64,000 nt of DNA from a virus: positions 62,001 to 126,000 of IMG/VR virus record IMGVR_UViG_3300034375_007958; one strand, given 5' to 3'. The position numbers and the translations under genes were made by a program. Positions 1 through 8,378 of the stretch are shown piece by piece. The stretch's first letter is position 1; each line of letters begins with the position of its first letter. Under the pieces are notes generated by a model. That model was not told the origin of the DNA. It saw only the letters and a list, made by a program, of their open reading frames with translations, and did no database searches.

Positions 1-127
1 TCTGAACACATTCCCGAACAATCAACTCGGCGAACTTTTTACATTCAGGCATATCCCAGTGTCCTACACCAAACATATCTTCCTGATAACCAGCTTGTTT
101 GGCAAGTTCTCGAATTCGTTCGTTCAT
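1..127 (-). CDS. Partial conserved small phage protein (C-terminus outside window)
   Basis: Only the first 42 codons are inside the window, starting MNERIRELAKQAG and running off the left edge without a stop. The start ATG (125-127) overlaps the TGA of the upstream metallophosphoesterase gene (ATGA), which indicates translational coupling. The N-terminus resembles short phage proteins of the MNERIRELAEQAG type that recur in many phage genomes. I know no function for them. Confidence 0.7.
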   Translation of the reverse strand, partial: MNERIRELAKQAGYQEDMFGVGHWDMPECKKFAELIVRECVQ

Positions 128-675
128 CGTATTCTCAGTTCTTCAATGTTAATGGGTGTGTAATCAATATGCTCAACGCAGACACAACGATGGTGTGGTG
201 TGGGACTGGCATTCTGGTGAATATGTCCATGTACGTTTAACAATTGAACTACTTCTTTTACACTTTCAGGATAGTCTTTGGGCGGATATCTACGAGCACT
301 GGTTTCGTGTATGGGCACATGACTTAACAGTAAACCAAACTCGGGAAACATACGCCACATATATATTTTAGCAAAAAAACCATTTTGTGCCAAGTACTTG
401 ATGTCATCGTGATTACCAACGATAAGATTTTTCTTACCATTTAGTCTGGGCCAAAACTTTCGAAACTGTTCGTGTGTGCCCATTTGCACATCACCCAAGT
501 GGTAAACTTTATCCCCAGGCTTTACTACACTGTTCCAGTTTTCCAACATGCACTCATCCATTTCTTCCACAGTCGAAAAACGACTGCCGCGGATAAGGTT
601 GCCTTCCGCATCTTTGAACCGTAAGATGTTGGCATGATGAAAATGCGTGTCGCTGATTACCCAAATATCTTTCAT
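124..675 (-). CDS. Calcineurin-like metallophosphoesterase
   Basis: A 183-residue protein with the full metallophosphoesterase motif series: DTH (residues 9-11), GD (61-62), GNHD (87-90), SHVP (118-121) and GHIH (150-153). These residues bind a dinuclear metal centre that hydrolyses phosphomono- or diesters. Substrate cannot be read from the sequence. Such single-domain enzymes are common in T4-like phages, where roles in nucleotide or RNA-end metabolism are suggested. It starts directly after the stop of the exported cupin gene and overlaps the next gene by 3 nt, so it is part of the 2.5-0 kb operon. Confidence 0.85.
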   Translation of the reverse strand: MKDIWVISDTHFHHANILRFKDAEGNLIRGSRFSTVEEMDECMLENWNSVVKPGDKVYHLGDVQMGTHEQFRKFWPRLNGKKNLIVGNHDDIKYLAQNGFFAKIYMWRMFPEFGLLLSHVPIHETSARRYPPKDYPESVKEVVQLLNVHGHIHQNASPTPHHRCVCVEHIDYTPINIEELRIR

Positions 676-1140
676 TTATTTGCAGGCAGGGTATCCTGGC
701 TCCACGATAGTGATTGAAGGCTGTCCATCTGGCACAATAAATTGATCTTGGATCACTGCATCTACACTGCCCATATTGCTGGTAGCCATATAAGTATTTG
801 GTGGCATGTAGTAGCAAGTACCAGCTGGATAATATGCGGGAGCCTGACCTTCCACAAAGTCAGTCATTGCACCTTCGATAACACAGGTAGTGCCACCCCA
901 CTTGTGAATGTGAATGCCAACCCTCGTACCTGCCTTACGAACTGCACGAGTAATGGTCATTCTTTTTCCACCGTCAATAATACCATCAAACATGACATGT
1001 TCGTTGGTCAAGGTAGCCATCCGACCTGGCAAGCCCACACCATTGATAGTGGTTATGTTGGCATCTGGGTCGCATTCCGCATAACCAAAAGCCACAAGTG
1101 GCAGAGTCACTGTTAATAATAAAGCCGTTAATTTTTTCAT
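676..1140 (-). CDS. Exported cupin-like protein
   Basis: About 154 residues. The start at 1140 (MKKLTALLLT) is chosen because it follows an AAGGAAAC ribosome site and opens a clear signal peptide (charged MKK, hydrophobic run, small residues near GYA). The mature part has a cupin-like arrangement, including GIHIHKWGG and a later PAGTCYYMPPN stretch, typical of small beta-barrel proteins that use His to bind metal. Expected in the periplasm. Role unknown. Three Cys after the signal peptide could form disulfides. Confidence 0.6.
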   Translation of the reverse strand: MKKLTALLLTVTLPLVAFGYAECDPDANITTINGVGLPGRMATLTNEHVMFDGIIDGGKRMTITRAVRKAGTRVGIHIHKWGGTTCVIEGAMTDFVEGQAPAYYPAGTCYYMPPNTYMATSNMGSVDAVIQDQFIVPDGQPSITIVEPGYPACK

Positions 1141-1151
1141 TTTAGTTTCCT

Positions 1152-1199
1152 TTATGTCCAATAAATTACCATTGCCACAAGCCAAATAGCTGCAATCAT
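1152..1199 (-). CDS. Possible 15-residue membrane micropeptide
   Basis: ATG at 1197-1199 overlaps the ligase TGA (ATGA) and is preceded by AAGGAG at ideal spacing. The reading frame is MIAAIWLVAMVIYWT followed by TAA, one continuous hydrophobic segment. The ribosome site is better than that of many annotated genes nearby, but a peptide this short may only couple ligase translation to the cupin gene. Confidence 0.3.
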   Translation of the reverse strand: MIAAIWLVAMVIYWT

Positions 1200-2512
1200 A
1201 GTTTTTCTCCTTGTTGAAAGCCACGAAAAGTTTTAAAACGGGGAAAGCGCAGACTGTAAGAACCATCTTGATTCTGTGTGACTGCATCTGCACGTACTTC
1301 TACAATACTGCCGATAATGTCACTGCGCTGACTCCAAAAATCATCACGATTGCTATCAGTGAAGCCACTGCCCACATTAACACGAATATGTCTGCCGTCG
1401 TCGACTCCTTCGCAGACAAACGCTCCAAGGCGCCCTTGATTTCGACCAGTACCTTCTTCAATTTCTCGAACCTCCAAACTGACTTCGATGAAAGGTTTCA
1501 TCTTGAGCCAAGCATGACTGCGTTTACATTCATAAGCCGCATCCAAGTCCTTAATCATGATACCTTCGTAGCCATTTTCGATTGCTGACTTGTTGTACAT
1601 TGAGAAGAGCTGTTGCCCTTCGTCAGTATTTAAGTCTACCACCGCATGGTCCAAACATTGTACATGACTCATGCTTTTATTCAATTTGTTGTCATACCAA
1701 TCGTTCAGCCATGCACTGCGGTCTTTCTGTGTGACAGCGCAACGGCCCTGTTCAAAATCACTGAGTGGCAGTGCATCAAAAAGATAAAGCACGGCGTCAT
1801 TGGCCTTGACATTTTCCTTGCGATGCACTTGCCGCATCAAGTCTTGAAAACTTGAACTCATTACTTCGCCATCCAGCACCATTGGCTCTGAAAACGTGGC
1901 GGCGTTTACTGCCAACTCTGCTTTGATGTGTTCGAAGTTGGCTAACTCCTTACCATTACGGCTAAACTGATCCACCCTACCAGATGGATAAACAACAGTA
2001 AGAACTCTAACGCCGTCCAATTTAACTTCGATCCTCTTAGTTCCTTGTACCTTGGACTCGTGATTAGCACTATCATGAGCAAGTTGACAATCAAAAACAG
2101 GGATAATATAATTTGAGCCATATTTCTTTCCAATCTTGTTAATAGTTTTTTCGCTTACGCCACAGCGTAAGTCCTTGATCAGTATCCTACGATACCAACG
2201 GTTCCACTCTTCTTTCCCAGCACGAGACATCATTTGGTTAACCATGTCTCGTGCCATATTGCCTGTAACTTCCCGATTTACAAAACCTGTGATAGCCAGT
2301 GTAAAGGCCTCCCAAGGCAGACCAGGACCATCCTGATCTGTTTTTTCTGGAATCTGTTTTAATCCAAAAGTAATCATTGAGTCCAAGGCAAGCCTGCAAC
2401 CTTCAAAAAACTCCAAATTATTTGCTTGGGCCTGCGCTTCAATGATTTGCTCTTTGTTGGTACGCAGGTTATGCTCTTCTAACGCACTAATGACTTGCCA
2501 GGGCTGATCCAT
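1196..2512 (-). CDS. ATP-dependent DNA ligase
   Basis: 438 residues. The adenylation motif I is KLDGVR within IEVKLDGVRV, with the nucleotidyl Lys at residue 164. Motif III-like VLDGEVM lies near 215, EGIMIKD near 320 and the motif V region LKMKP near 343, followed by an OB-fold C-terminus (VEVRADAVTQ). An N-terminal alpha-helical region of about 135 residues precedes the catalytic core, as in T4 gp30. It seals nicks using ATP during replication and repair. A consensus sigma70 promoter (2546-2574) lies just upstream, giving a leader of about 25 nt, so early expression is likely. Confidence 0.93.
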   Translation of the reverse strand: MDQPWQVISALEEHNLRTNKEQIIEAQAQANNLEFFEGCRLALDSMITFGLKQIPEKTDQDGPGLPWEAFTLAITGFVNREVTGNMARDMVNQMMSRAGKEEWNRWYRRILIKDLRCGVSEKTINKIGKKYGSNYIIPVFDCQLAHDSANHESKVQGTKRIEVKLDGVRVLTVVYPSGRVDQFSRNGKELANFEHIKAELAVNAATFSEPMVLDGEVMSSSFQDLMRQVHRKENVKANDAVLYLFDALPLSDFEQGRCAVTQKDRSAWLNDWYDNKLNKSMSHVQCLDHAVVDLNTDEGQQLFSMYNKSAIENGYEGIMIKDLDAAYECKRSHAWLKMKPFIEVSLEVREIEEGTGRNQGRLGAFVCEGVDDGRHIRVNVGSGFTDSNRDDFWSQRSDIIGSIVEVRADAVTQNQDGSYSLRFPRFKTFRGFQQGEKL

Positions 2513-2545
2513 TTTGGACGCTCCGAAATTGTTTACGATACAAGT

Positions 2546-2574
2546 ATTATAACTTATTTGGGATTTATTGTCAA
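2546..2574 (-). promoter_or_regulatory. Early sigma70-type promoter of the DNA ligase gene
   Basis: Minus strand TTGACA (2569-2574), 17-nt spacer, TATAAT (2546-2551). It overlaps the last codons of the upstream gene. Confidence 0.85.
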
Positions 2575-3125
2575 CGCATTTGTAAATTTAAATCGTATGC
2601 AATGCTTATATATTGATGTAATTGAACTTCTTTTACTATACAATATTTTTGTTTTTTCTGGATTGGAACAGACTTGCCGAATAACGACGTTCTTGATGCA
2701 AAATATTTTAATTTTAAAGTGTTTTCACTATCAATTGAGTCCACTATACCAAAGATATTCTCATCTCTAAACCCTATTAACGATCCAGGTTTACATTGAT
2801 TGGTGAAATCTGTGTTTTCGCCACGAACAGTGTCAGAATAATCTACGTCTATCGTTCCCTGTCCTTTCGAGTACTGAAATTCAAATCTACTGTTCATTAA
2901 ATTATCATAAGAATCTTTGGATTCGAAGATATATTCTCCTTCTATTTCATCAATAAATCCTTTTAAAGGATTTCTTATATAATCAGCCAGAGATTCAATA
3001 TATGCTTCACTAACAGTAAACATTGCATATTCTGGATACAAATCAAAAATTGTCTTATCTAATTTGGATAACCAGTTGTCAAAATCAGCGTCAGTATAAT
3101 TTACAATGTTTGGTTTGTAAGTCAT
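2571..3125 (-). CDS. Hypothetical protein, AT-rich
   Basis: 184 residues, starting MTYKPNIVNYTDADFDNWL. Not recognised. Acidic and aromatic, soluble, without signal peptide or membrane segment. Noticeably more AT-rich than its neighbours, which suggests a later acquisition. It starts 5 nt after the SWIM-finger gene and is presumably cotranscribed with it. Confidence 0.6.
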   Translation of the reverse strand: MTYKPNIVNYTDADFDNWLSKLDKTIFDLYPEYAMFTVSEAYIESLADYIRNPLKGFIDEIEGEYIFESKDSYDNLMNSRFEFQYSKGQGTIDVDYSDTVRGENTDFTNQCKPGSLIGFRDENIFGIVDSIDSENTLKLKYFASRTSLFGKSVPIQKKQKYCIVKEVQLHQYISIAYDLNLQMR

Positions 3126-3129
3126 AAAT

Positions 3130-3480
3130 TTATTTACAAAAAGTTAAATGCTTACACTTTGCTCTGAAACGGAATCCCGTGCAAGTACAAGTTAGACCAG
3201 TCTCGGTTTTTTCCACCACATAAACATCACCCTTACTTCCCCGAACTTCCCATTTTGGGTTTGAGGACTGCTCTTCTTCGGGAATACGATACTGCCATTT
3301 GTTTGCTACCACACGAAACTTTCTTCCTGAAGCACTGATACGAATTGGCTTACTGAAAGTTACCACAGACTTTTTTCCTACAGGAACGTAGGCGTACATT
3401 TTGCTTTTGTCATCACTTAGCAGGTACGTATGGTTAGGTGTGCTGTCTGCCCATTTGGTAGTTTCTTCAAAGAATTTCAT
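3130..3480 (-). CDS. SWIM-type zinc finger protein
   Basis: 116 residues. The C-terminus has CTCTGFRFRAKCKH, matching the CxCx(n)CxH pattern of SWIM zinc fingers, which bind DNA or protein. The N-terminal part is an unrecognised beta-rich region. It sits behind a consensus promoter that carries the repeated AGTACT box (3502-3547), placing it in the box-controlled early set. A regulatory role is possible but not shown. Confidence 0.65.
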   Translation of the reverse strand: MKFFEETTKWADSTPNHTYLLSDDKSKMYAYVPVGKKSVVTFSKPIRISASGRKFRVVANKWQYRIPEEEQSSNPKWEVRGSKGDVYVVEKTETGLTCTCTGFRFRAKCKHLTFCK

Positions 3481-3501
3481 ATCGACCCTTTCTATGCTAT
3501 T

Positions 3502-3547
3502 ATTATAACATCGGGAGTCTTTTTGAGCAAGTACTACTTTAGTACTA
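3502..3547 (-). promoter_or_regulatory. Early promoter with AGTACT double box (SWIM-finger gene)
   Basis: TTGCTC (3525-3530), 17-nt spacer, TATAAT (3502-3507). Upstream lies TAGTACTAAAGTAGTACT, two AGTACT palindromes 11 bp apart. The inner one overlaps the first base of the -35 element. The outer end is also the TAG stop codon of the upstream gene. Confidence 0.8.
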
Positions 3548-3850
3548 CTGTAATTTGAGCAAAGCTAACAGTGCTTCGTCTCTGTCCCAGAATGCCCAAA
3601 ACCATTGTTGGTGTGTGTCTGTGTCTAAGAATATAGGACTGTTTTGATAGCCAAGATCCTGTATTTCATTGTTGGCAGTGTCCCAGTTAAACCAAATTGT
3701 GTTTCTGGATCGATGTTTGTCGTATCTATCTACAACACTGAGTTGTAGTACAACTGCAGGAGGGTTGTCTAAATACCTTGCCTCCTGCCGTTGTTTCTCA
3801 TAGTAGGGAATGTGCGAATCTAACCACTCTTGCCAGTCAATAATCCGCAC
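3545..3850 (-). CDS. Hypothetical protein
   Basis: 101 residues, starting [20 protein letters not shown]. Tryptophan-rich, soluble, no recognised domain. It lies just downstream of rubrerythrin, with its stop codon embedded in the following AGTACT promoter box. Confidence 0.55.
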   Translation of the reverse strand: MRIIDWQEWLDSHIPYYEKQRQEARYLDNPPAVVLQLSVVDRYDKHRSRNTIWFNWDTANNEIQDLGYQNSPIFLDTDTHQQWFWAFWDRDEALLALLKLQ

Positions 3851-3857
3851 AGTTCAC

Positions 3858-4295
3858 TTACTCTCCTGCTTCGTGTGCTGCTAGTGCTTTTTGGAATCTG
3901 CCAGCGTGGCTACGTTCAGCCTTGGCCAGTGTTTCAAACCAATCAGCAATCTCATCAAAGCCTTCGTCACGAGCAGTTTTTGCCATACCTGGATACATGT
4001 CAGTGTACTCATGTGTTTCGCCATGAATAGCACTTTCCAGTGCTTCCTTAACGTTCTTGGCAGGCATGCCAGTTGCGGGATCACCAGCACCACCATCAAT
4101 CAAATATTCCATGTGACCGTGTGCGTGTCCAGTTTCACCTTCAGCAGTACTGCGGAATAGTGCAGCCAAATCGTTTTCACCTGCTACGTCTGCCATGTTT
4201 GCAAAGTAGAGGTAACGACGGTTTGCCTGACTTTCACCAGCAAATGCTTCTTTAAGACTCTGTTCTGTTTTAGTTCCTTTTACGGATTGTGCCAT
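3858..4295 (-). CDS. Rubrerythrin-like ferritin-fold diiron protein
   Basis: 145 residues. Start set at the ATG of [12 protein letters not shown] (4293-4295), which follows AAGGAG. The four-helix diiron ligands are visible as Glu in [32 protein letters not shown] and [10 protein letters not shown]. The rubredoxin domain found in classical rubrerythrins is absent, so this is the stand-alone diiron form. The family reduces peroxide. In a phage it may protect Fe or Fe-S enzymes. It has its own strong early promoter and an adjoining late-type element. Confidence 0.88.
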   Translation of the reverse strand: MAQSVKGTKTEQSLKEAFAGESQANRRYLYFANMADVAGENDLAALFRSTAEGETGHAHGHMEYLIDGGAGDPATGMPAKNVKEALESAIHGETHEYTDMYPGMAKTARDEGFDEIADWFETLAKAERSHAGRFQKALAAHEAGE

Positions 4296-4337
4296 TTTCA
4301 ATTTTCTCCTTGTTGATAAATCAGTGTTTCTACTGAG

Positions 4338-4374
4338 TATTTAGTATTGTACGTTCTGTCTACGTTTTTGTCAA
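4338..4374 (-). promoter_or_regulatory. Overlapping early and late promoters of rubrerythrin
   Basis: TTGACA (4369-4374), 17-nt spacer, TACAAT (4346-4351), directly followed by ACTAAATA (4338-4345), which matches the late-type element seen before other genes. Confidence 0.75.
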
Positions 4375-4671
4375 TATTTGTTTTATTTCGTTATAGTTTT
4401 GTATAACTTTTATGGTAGTAGGTGTGCTACCACGCTCATAGGGCGCAGGCACTGCCTGCCACTCTTCCTCTTCAACATCGCTGGCAATTACCACGGTGTA
4501 CTCATGTCCGTCACTGCTATACATGTCCACAGTTTCCAAACCCAGCACACTGTCTGCGGCTCGATTTAACTGTGCAGCCAAATGTTTAAGTGCTCGGGGT
4601 TCGCCCACAATATAAGCATCTGTCTTTGGTCCCGAGCAGGGATAGATATGCAGTCTTGATTTTACATTCAT
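4360..4671 (-). CDS. Hypothetical protein
   Basis: 103 residues, starting MNVKSRLHIYPCSGPKT. Not recognised, soluble, mixed alpha/beta. Its start overlaps the polymerase stop by 4 nt, so it is translationally coupled to the DnaE-like gene. Its end overlaps the rubrerythrin promoter. Confidence 0.6.
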   Translation of the reverse strand: MNVKSRLHIYPCSGPKTDAYIVGEPRALKHLAAQLNRAADSVLGLETVDMYSSDGHEYTVVIASDVEEEEWQAVPAPYERGSTPTTIKVIQNYNEIKQILTKT

Positions 4672-6341
4672 TTTACGTGCTTCACTTCGCTAAGTTGAAA
4701 TTTTTTGTGCTTGTATACTGTAACATATTCTGTGTTGTTTTTGTAGCCTAATTTGCCCAAACCCCACACAATTGGCTGTTCGTGAAAACTGGTAGCATGT
4801 GGCAGTACTACGTCTAAGTACTTGCCGTTACCTGTACCCAATGTAGCAAACGTAATGTATTCTTTGGGCCCACTTTTGAACACACGATAGTTTGCCACCA
4901 ATCCACAAAATTCAATCTGTCCGGGTCTACGTATTTCTTTACAGACAGGAATAAAACGACTGCTACGCCAACAACCCGAGTGCATTAAGTCGTCCACTTC
5001 ACCACCTTCCATGACAGCGGGCACTGCACCTGCCAGTTTGGCTTCCTGCCAGTAGACCCAACGTGCATACGATCCCTGGCAGTGCTTGAGTGCGGCTTGC
5101 CAAAACCCCTTAGGGTTGTGTACTTTTTGATAGGCCAGAGCCCATATCAGTCTACCCAGATTTATGGCGTGTGCTCTACACAAACCAAAGTGGCTAAGTT
5201 CTTTAAGGGCCAAGAACACGTCGTCACGCCTGGGATGATCACCAACCAACTGCATGAACTCAAACATTTTTTCTTCGTCTTTTTTGGCGAACGCTCTACG
5301 CCACATGTCTGCGGTATATTGGTCACAGCCTAGGATCTCACCTATCAGTTCTATGGCATCGTCCTCAAATACTATGGTGCCTTCAAAGTTGTCTTTGCTC
5401 CAGTCCTGAAAGAAACTGGCTTTGCGTCTGCCCTGTGTGGCCACAGGTCTGATCAGTGCAGTGGCCAACACACAGTCCGAACGTGACTTGGGCTGTATGG
5501 CACGAAACAGTCTACGCATAGCAGGCGACTCCGCCTGAGTGACTCCCAGTATTTCCCCTCTGCATAGCAGTTCACTGGTCTCTGCATCCTCTTCGGGATA
5601 GTCCATTAAGTCCCGTTCCTCTATTTCCCACAGTTGGCTCAGTCCGCGGTTAGCCAAGATGTCTATCTTAAAATGTTCTAAGTCTTCGATTTCATACTTG
5701 TCTAACAAGATTTGATTTTCTGCGTTGATTAGACTTTTGGGCACTGCTCTGTCAAATATTAAAATACCACCACAATGTTTGCTGATGCAACGTTTCTTGC
5801 CTAGCAGTTTGTTGGCCAACCTTTTGGCATCTTCTGCATATTCTGGTACCACGTCTTCTAACTTAAAGTTGCGTTTTAGTTTGCCTTTGGCACCATAGCG
5901 TTTGGCAGCTTCACGCAGTGCAGACTTTTCCTTGTAAGTAACATAGTTAGACACTCTGGCACTCTGGCCAGGCCAACGTCTAAAGATTCTGTTCATCACA
6001 GTTTCCTGTTGCCAGTGCGGAAAGTCTAAGTCGATGTCTGGTAAGTCATCACGCCTGGGATTCATAAAACGTGATAGGGGTATGCGTTCCTTGACAGGAT
6101 CCACATCTGATATAGCCATTAAGTAACAGATAAGACTGCTGCCTGCTGAGCCTCTGGTAATATGTGGAATGTCTTGTGTGAGATCTAGGATTTCTCTAAC
6201 ACGTAAAAAGTGTTTGGCAAATCCAAGTTTGGCGATTATTTCTAATTCTTGTTCTAGTCTTTGATTGTATTCTGGTGTGTCTGGTATTTGCCTAGTAAAT
6301 TTTTTGATAAGATTTTCTACTTCTTGATATCGTCCATCCAT
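4668..6341 (-). CDS. C-family DNA polymerase (DnaE-like), PHP-less
   Basis: 557 residues. It aligns by eye with bacterial DNA polymerase III alpha from just before the palm. PEYNQRLEQELEII is followed by RGSAGSSL (63-70) and the catalytic PDIDLDF (101-107, Asp102 and Asp104). The third Asp lies in HFKIDIL near residue 245. The C-terminus (IEFCGLVANYRVF) looks like the OB domain. The roughly 270-residue N-terminal PHP domain of DnaE is missing and the C-terminus is shortened, about half the usual 1,100 residues. It could be the phage replicase or a repair polymerase. Proofreading would have to come from another protein, for example the DexA-like exonuclease at 40.7 kb. Confidence 0.85.
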   Translation of the reverse strand: MDGRYQEVENLIKKFTRQIPDTPEYNQRLEQELEIIAKLGFAKHFLRVREILDLTQDIPHITRGSAGSSLICYLMAISDVDPVKERIPLSRFMNPRRDDLPDIDLDFPHWQQETVMNRIFRRWPGQSARVSNYVTYKEKSALREAAKRYGAKGKLKRNFKLEDVVPEYAEDAKRLANKLLGKKRCISKHCGGILIFDRAVPKSLINAENQILLDKYEIEDLEHFKIDILANRGLSQLWEIEERDLMDYPEEDAETSELLCRGEILGVTQAESPAMRRLFRAIQPKSRSDCVLATALIRPVATQGRRKASFFQDWSKDNFEGTIVFEDDAIELIGEILGCDQYTADMWRRAFAKKDEEKMFEFMQLVGDHPRRDDVFLALKELSHFGLCRAHAINLGRLIWALAYQKVHNPKGFWQAALKHCQGSYARWVYWQEAKLAGAVPAVMEGGEVDDLMHSGCWRSSRFIPVCKEIRRPGQIEFCGLVANYRVFKSGPKEYITFATLGTGNGKYLDVVLPHATSFHEQPIVWGLGKLGYKNNTEYVTVYKHKKFQLSEVKHVK

Positions 6342-6370
6342 AATGTGTGCCTTGATTAAAAAAATTGTGA

Positions 6371-6405
6371 GCCTGGACTGATATTTATAAATGAAAAAAG
6401 GCTCC
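6371..6405. repeat. 35-bp direct repeat, copy 1
   Basis: Identical to 6666-6700 except for one base. It contains a late-type promoter (TATAAATA on the minus strand, 6382-6389) and a T-tract from a terminator. Confidence 0.85.
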
Positions 6406-6429
6406 TAATAATCTAATTTAGACTATTAG
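6391..6429 (-). terminator. Rho-independent terminator after the small membrane protein gene
   Basis: Minus strand imperfect hairpin CCTAATA...TATTAGG (with an inner TCTAA/TTAGA stem), followed by GCCTTTTTT. The stop codon of the gene lies in the hairpin. Confidence 0.6.
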
Positions 6430-6650
6430 GTTTTGTTAATATTTGTTCTATTTCGTTTTAATTCTAAAATCTTTTCATAATACTTATTGATCTTTTTTTC
6501 TGCGTAAAAAGGAAACAGTGTAGGAATAATTCCATGTATTATGCTAATAATTCCAGTGAGTATCAAATCAAAACCTGCTACAATGGCAAATTTTGTGTGT
6601 GAAAAGTAAGATTTATTAGCAGCTTTAAGATGAGCTTTTATTTTTTCCAT
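6426..6650 (-). CDS. Small membrane protein, DUF6356-like
   Basis: 74 residues. The pattern NKSYFSHTKFAIVAGFDLIL then IHGIIPTLFPF resembles the small family in which an N-terminal SYxxH segment precedes a transmembrane helix and an IHxxxPxxF motif (DUF6356). One or two membrane segments (about 21-50), then a basic C-terminus. Function unknown. It lies between a late-type promoter copy and a terminator, so it is probably transcribed alone. Confidence 0.55.
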   Translation of the reverse strand: MEKIKAHLKAANKSYFSHTKFAIVAGFDLILTGIISIIHGIIPTLFPFYAEKKINKYYEKILELKRNRTNINKT

Positions 6651-6665
6651 GGTTAAAAATTATCA

Positions 6666-6700
6666 GCCTGGACTTATATTTATAAATGAAAAAAGGCTCC
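6666..6700. repeat. 35-bp direct repeat, copy 2
   Basis: Second copy of 6371-6405. Here it joins the tmRNA terminator to a late-type promoter (TATAAATA at 6677-6684, minus strand) for the gene at 6426-6650. Confidence 0.85.
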
Positions 6701-6713
6701 GGAGAGCCTTTTT
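6689..6713 (-). terminator. tmRNA terminator
   Basis: Perfect GGCTC/GAGCC hairpin with CGGA loop flanked by A and T tracts, so it can act in both directions. It lies at the 3' end of the tmRNA coding piece. Confidence 0.85.
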
Positions 6714-6892
6714 GGTTATTGGGTTACAAGGTTACCAACCCCGGCTTAGCCTCAAGCGGCTAGAGCAAATACCTCATCATTGGCATTTATAGTTTTTTGC
6801 TTCTTCGGCCAGGTAGTCCTAACCCTTGGGCTTTCGCATTGCCCTGCTGTCCACTCTGTTACTCCGTGCCCTGTCGAAACCTGTACACCCCC
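6714..6892 (-). ncRNA. ssrA: tmRNA coding piece with proteolysis tag ANDEVFALAA
   Basis: Starts GGGGGTGTACAGGTTTCGAC. The resume codon is GCC at 6782-6784, and the frame reads ANDEVFALAA then TGA (6752-6754), ending in the ALAA recognised by ClpX and related proteases. A GC-rich pseudoknot-like region follows the tag. The 3' end is placed before the terminator. Confidence 0.9.
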
Positions 6893-6959
6893 ATCATAAA
6901 CACACAGTTTGGACTTTTATTATGAGCATTATTATCTCATTCACCAGTAGACCATGTGC

Positions 6960-7768
<809 letters not shown>

Positions 7769-7769
<1 letters not shown>

Positions 7770-7816
7770 TATTGGACGTTACTATGAATCCACTTCCAAT
7801 ATTCTTCAACGGTCAT
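7769..7816 (-). CDS. Possible 15-codon leader ORF coupled to the DUF3445 gene
   Basis: ATG at 7816 preceded by GGAGG, reading MTVEEYWKWIHSNVQ, and ending TAG whose last base is the G of the GTG start of the DUF3445 gene. The layout suggests stop-restart coupling. The DUF3445 start lacks a ribosome site of its own. Confidence 0.35.
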
Positions 7817-7964
7817 CGTCATCTTCCTCCGTATCGTATTTACTAAAAGTGCTTTTGCCTATTCGGGGATCATGCCAAAGATTGTGAAATCCAACCTTTT
7901 TATTAAAGTCCCATAGCCATATTATAGTGGCTATCACAGTTAGTGTCAATACGGTTTCAACCAT
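7806..7964 (-). CDS. Small single-pass membrane protein
   Basis: 52 residues from MVETVLTLTV. One transmembrane helix (about 3-20, ending IIWLWDF), then a polar C-terminus ending in DDDDR. Start overlaps the preceding gene by 8 nt. No known family. Confidence 0.55.
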   Translation of the reverse strand: MVETVLTLTVIATIIWLWDFNKKVGFHNLWHDPRIGKSTFSKYDTEEDDDDR

Positions 7965-8169
7965 TTTCGATACCAAAAAAGTCATGTGCTCTTTTGAGTG
8001 CCTGTTCAAAACTTTCTGCTACCACAGTTACGAATGCTTGGTCGCTGACTATGTTCATGTCATAGGGCACATGGCCAGTAAATTTGAAATCGGCAGGTAC
8101 AGTTACTTGCACTTCGAATTCTTGTAGGCTCTTAATGCGAGCCATTGTTTGATTGATAGTTTCTGCCAT
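7957..8169 (-). CDS. Hypothetical small soluble protein
   Basis: 70 residues, MAETINQTMARIKSLQ start, preceded by AGGTAAC. Predicted mixed alpha/beta with a C-terminal amphipathic helix (SFEQALKRAHDFFGI). Not recognised. Cotranscribed with the overlapping membrane protein gene. Confidence 0.55.
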   Translation of the reverse strand: MAETINQTMARIKSLQEFEVQVTVPADFKFTGHVPYDMNIVSDQAFVTVVAESFEQALKRAHDFFGIENG

Positions 8170-8173
8170 ATAG

Positions 8174-8287
8174 TTACCTCGACATCCATCTAATTACCGC
8201 AATGCAAAGACTGATACCAAAGCCAAGGCCCAGGCCTACAGCCAAACCAACTATGAAATATTGTTGTGCAACACTCAAAGCCACCAT
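8174..8287 (-). CDS. Small membrane protein (37 residues)
   Basis: ATG at 8287 (MVALSVAQQYF) followed by a Gly-rich hydrophobic helix (IVGLAVGLGLGFGISL) and a basic end (RWMSR). A late-type promoter GGATATAAATACC lies about 35 nt upstream. Function unknown. Confidence 0.5.
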   Translation of the reverse strand: MVALSVAQQYFIVGLAVGLGLGFGISLCIAVIRWMSR

Positions 8288-8318
8288 CGTTACCAAATCC
8301 GCACACTTGCGATATAAG

Positions 8319-8327
8319 GTATTTATA
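8319..8327 (-). promoter_or_regulatory. Late-type promoter
   Basis: Minus strand TATAAATAC, directly after a terminator T-tract and before the small membrane genes at 8.3-6.9 kb. Confidence 0.6.
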
Positions 8328-8332
8328 TCCAC

Positions 8333-8361
8333 AAAAAAACGGCGCCATGTAAAACGCCGTT
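8333..8361 (-). terminator. Terminator after the 105-residue early protein
   Basis: Minus strand AACGGCG...CGCCGTT hairpin followed by T7. Confidence 0.85.
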
Positions 8362-8378
8362 TTATACGCAGTTATTAC

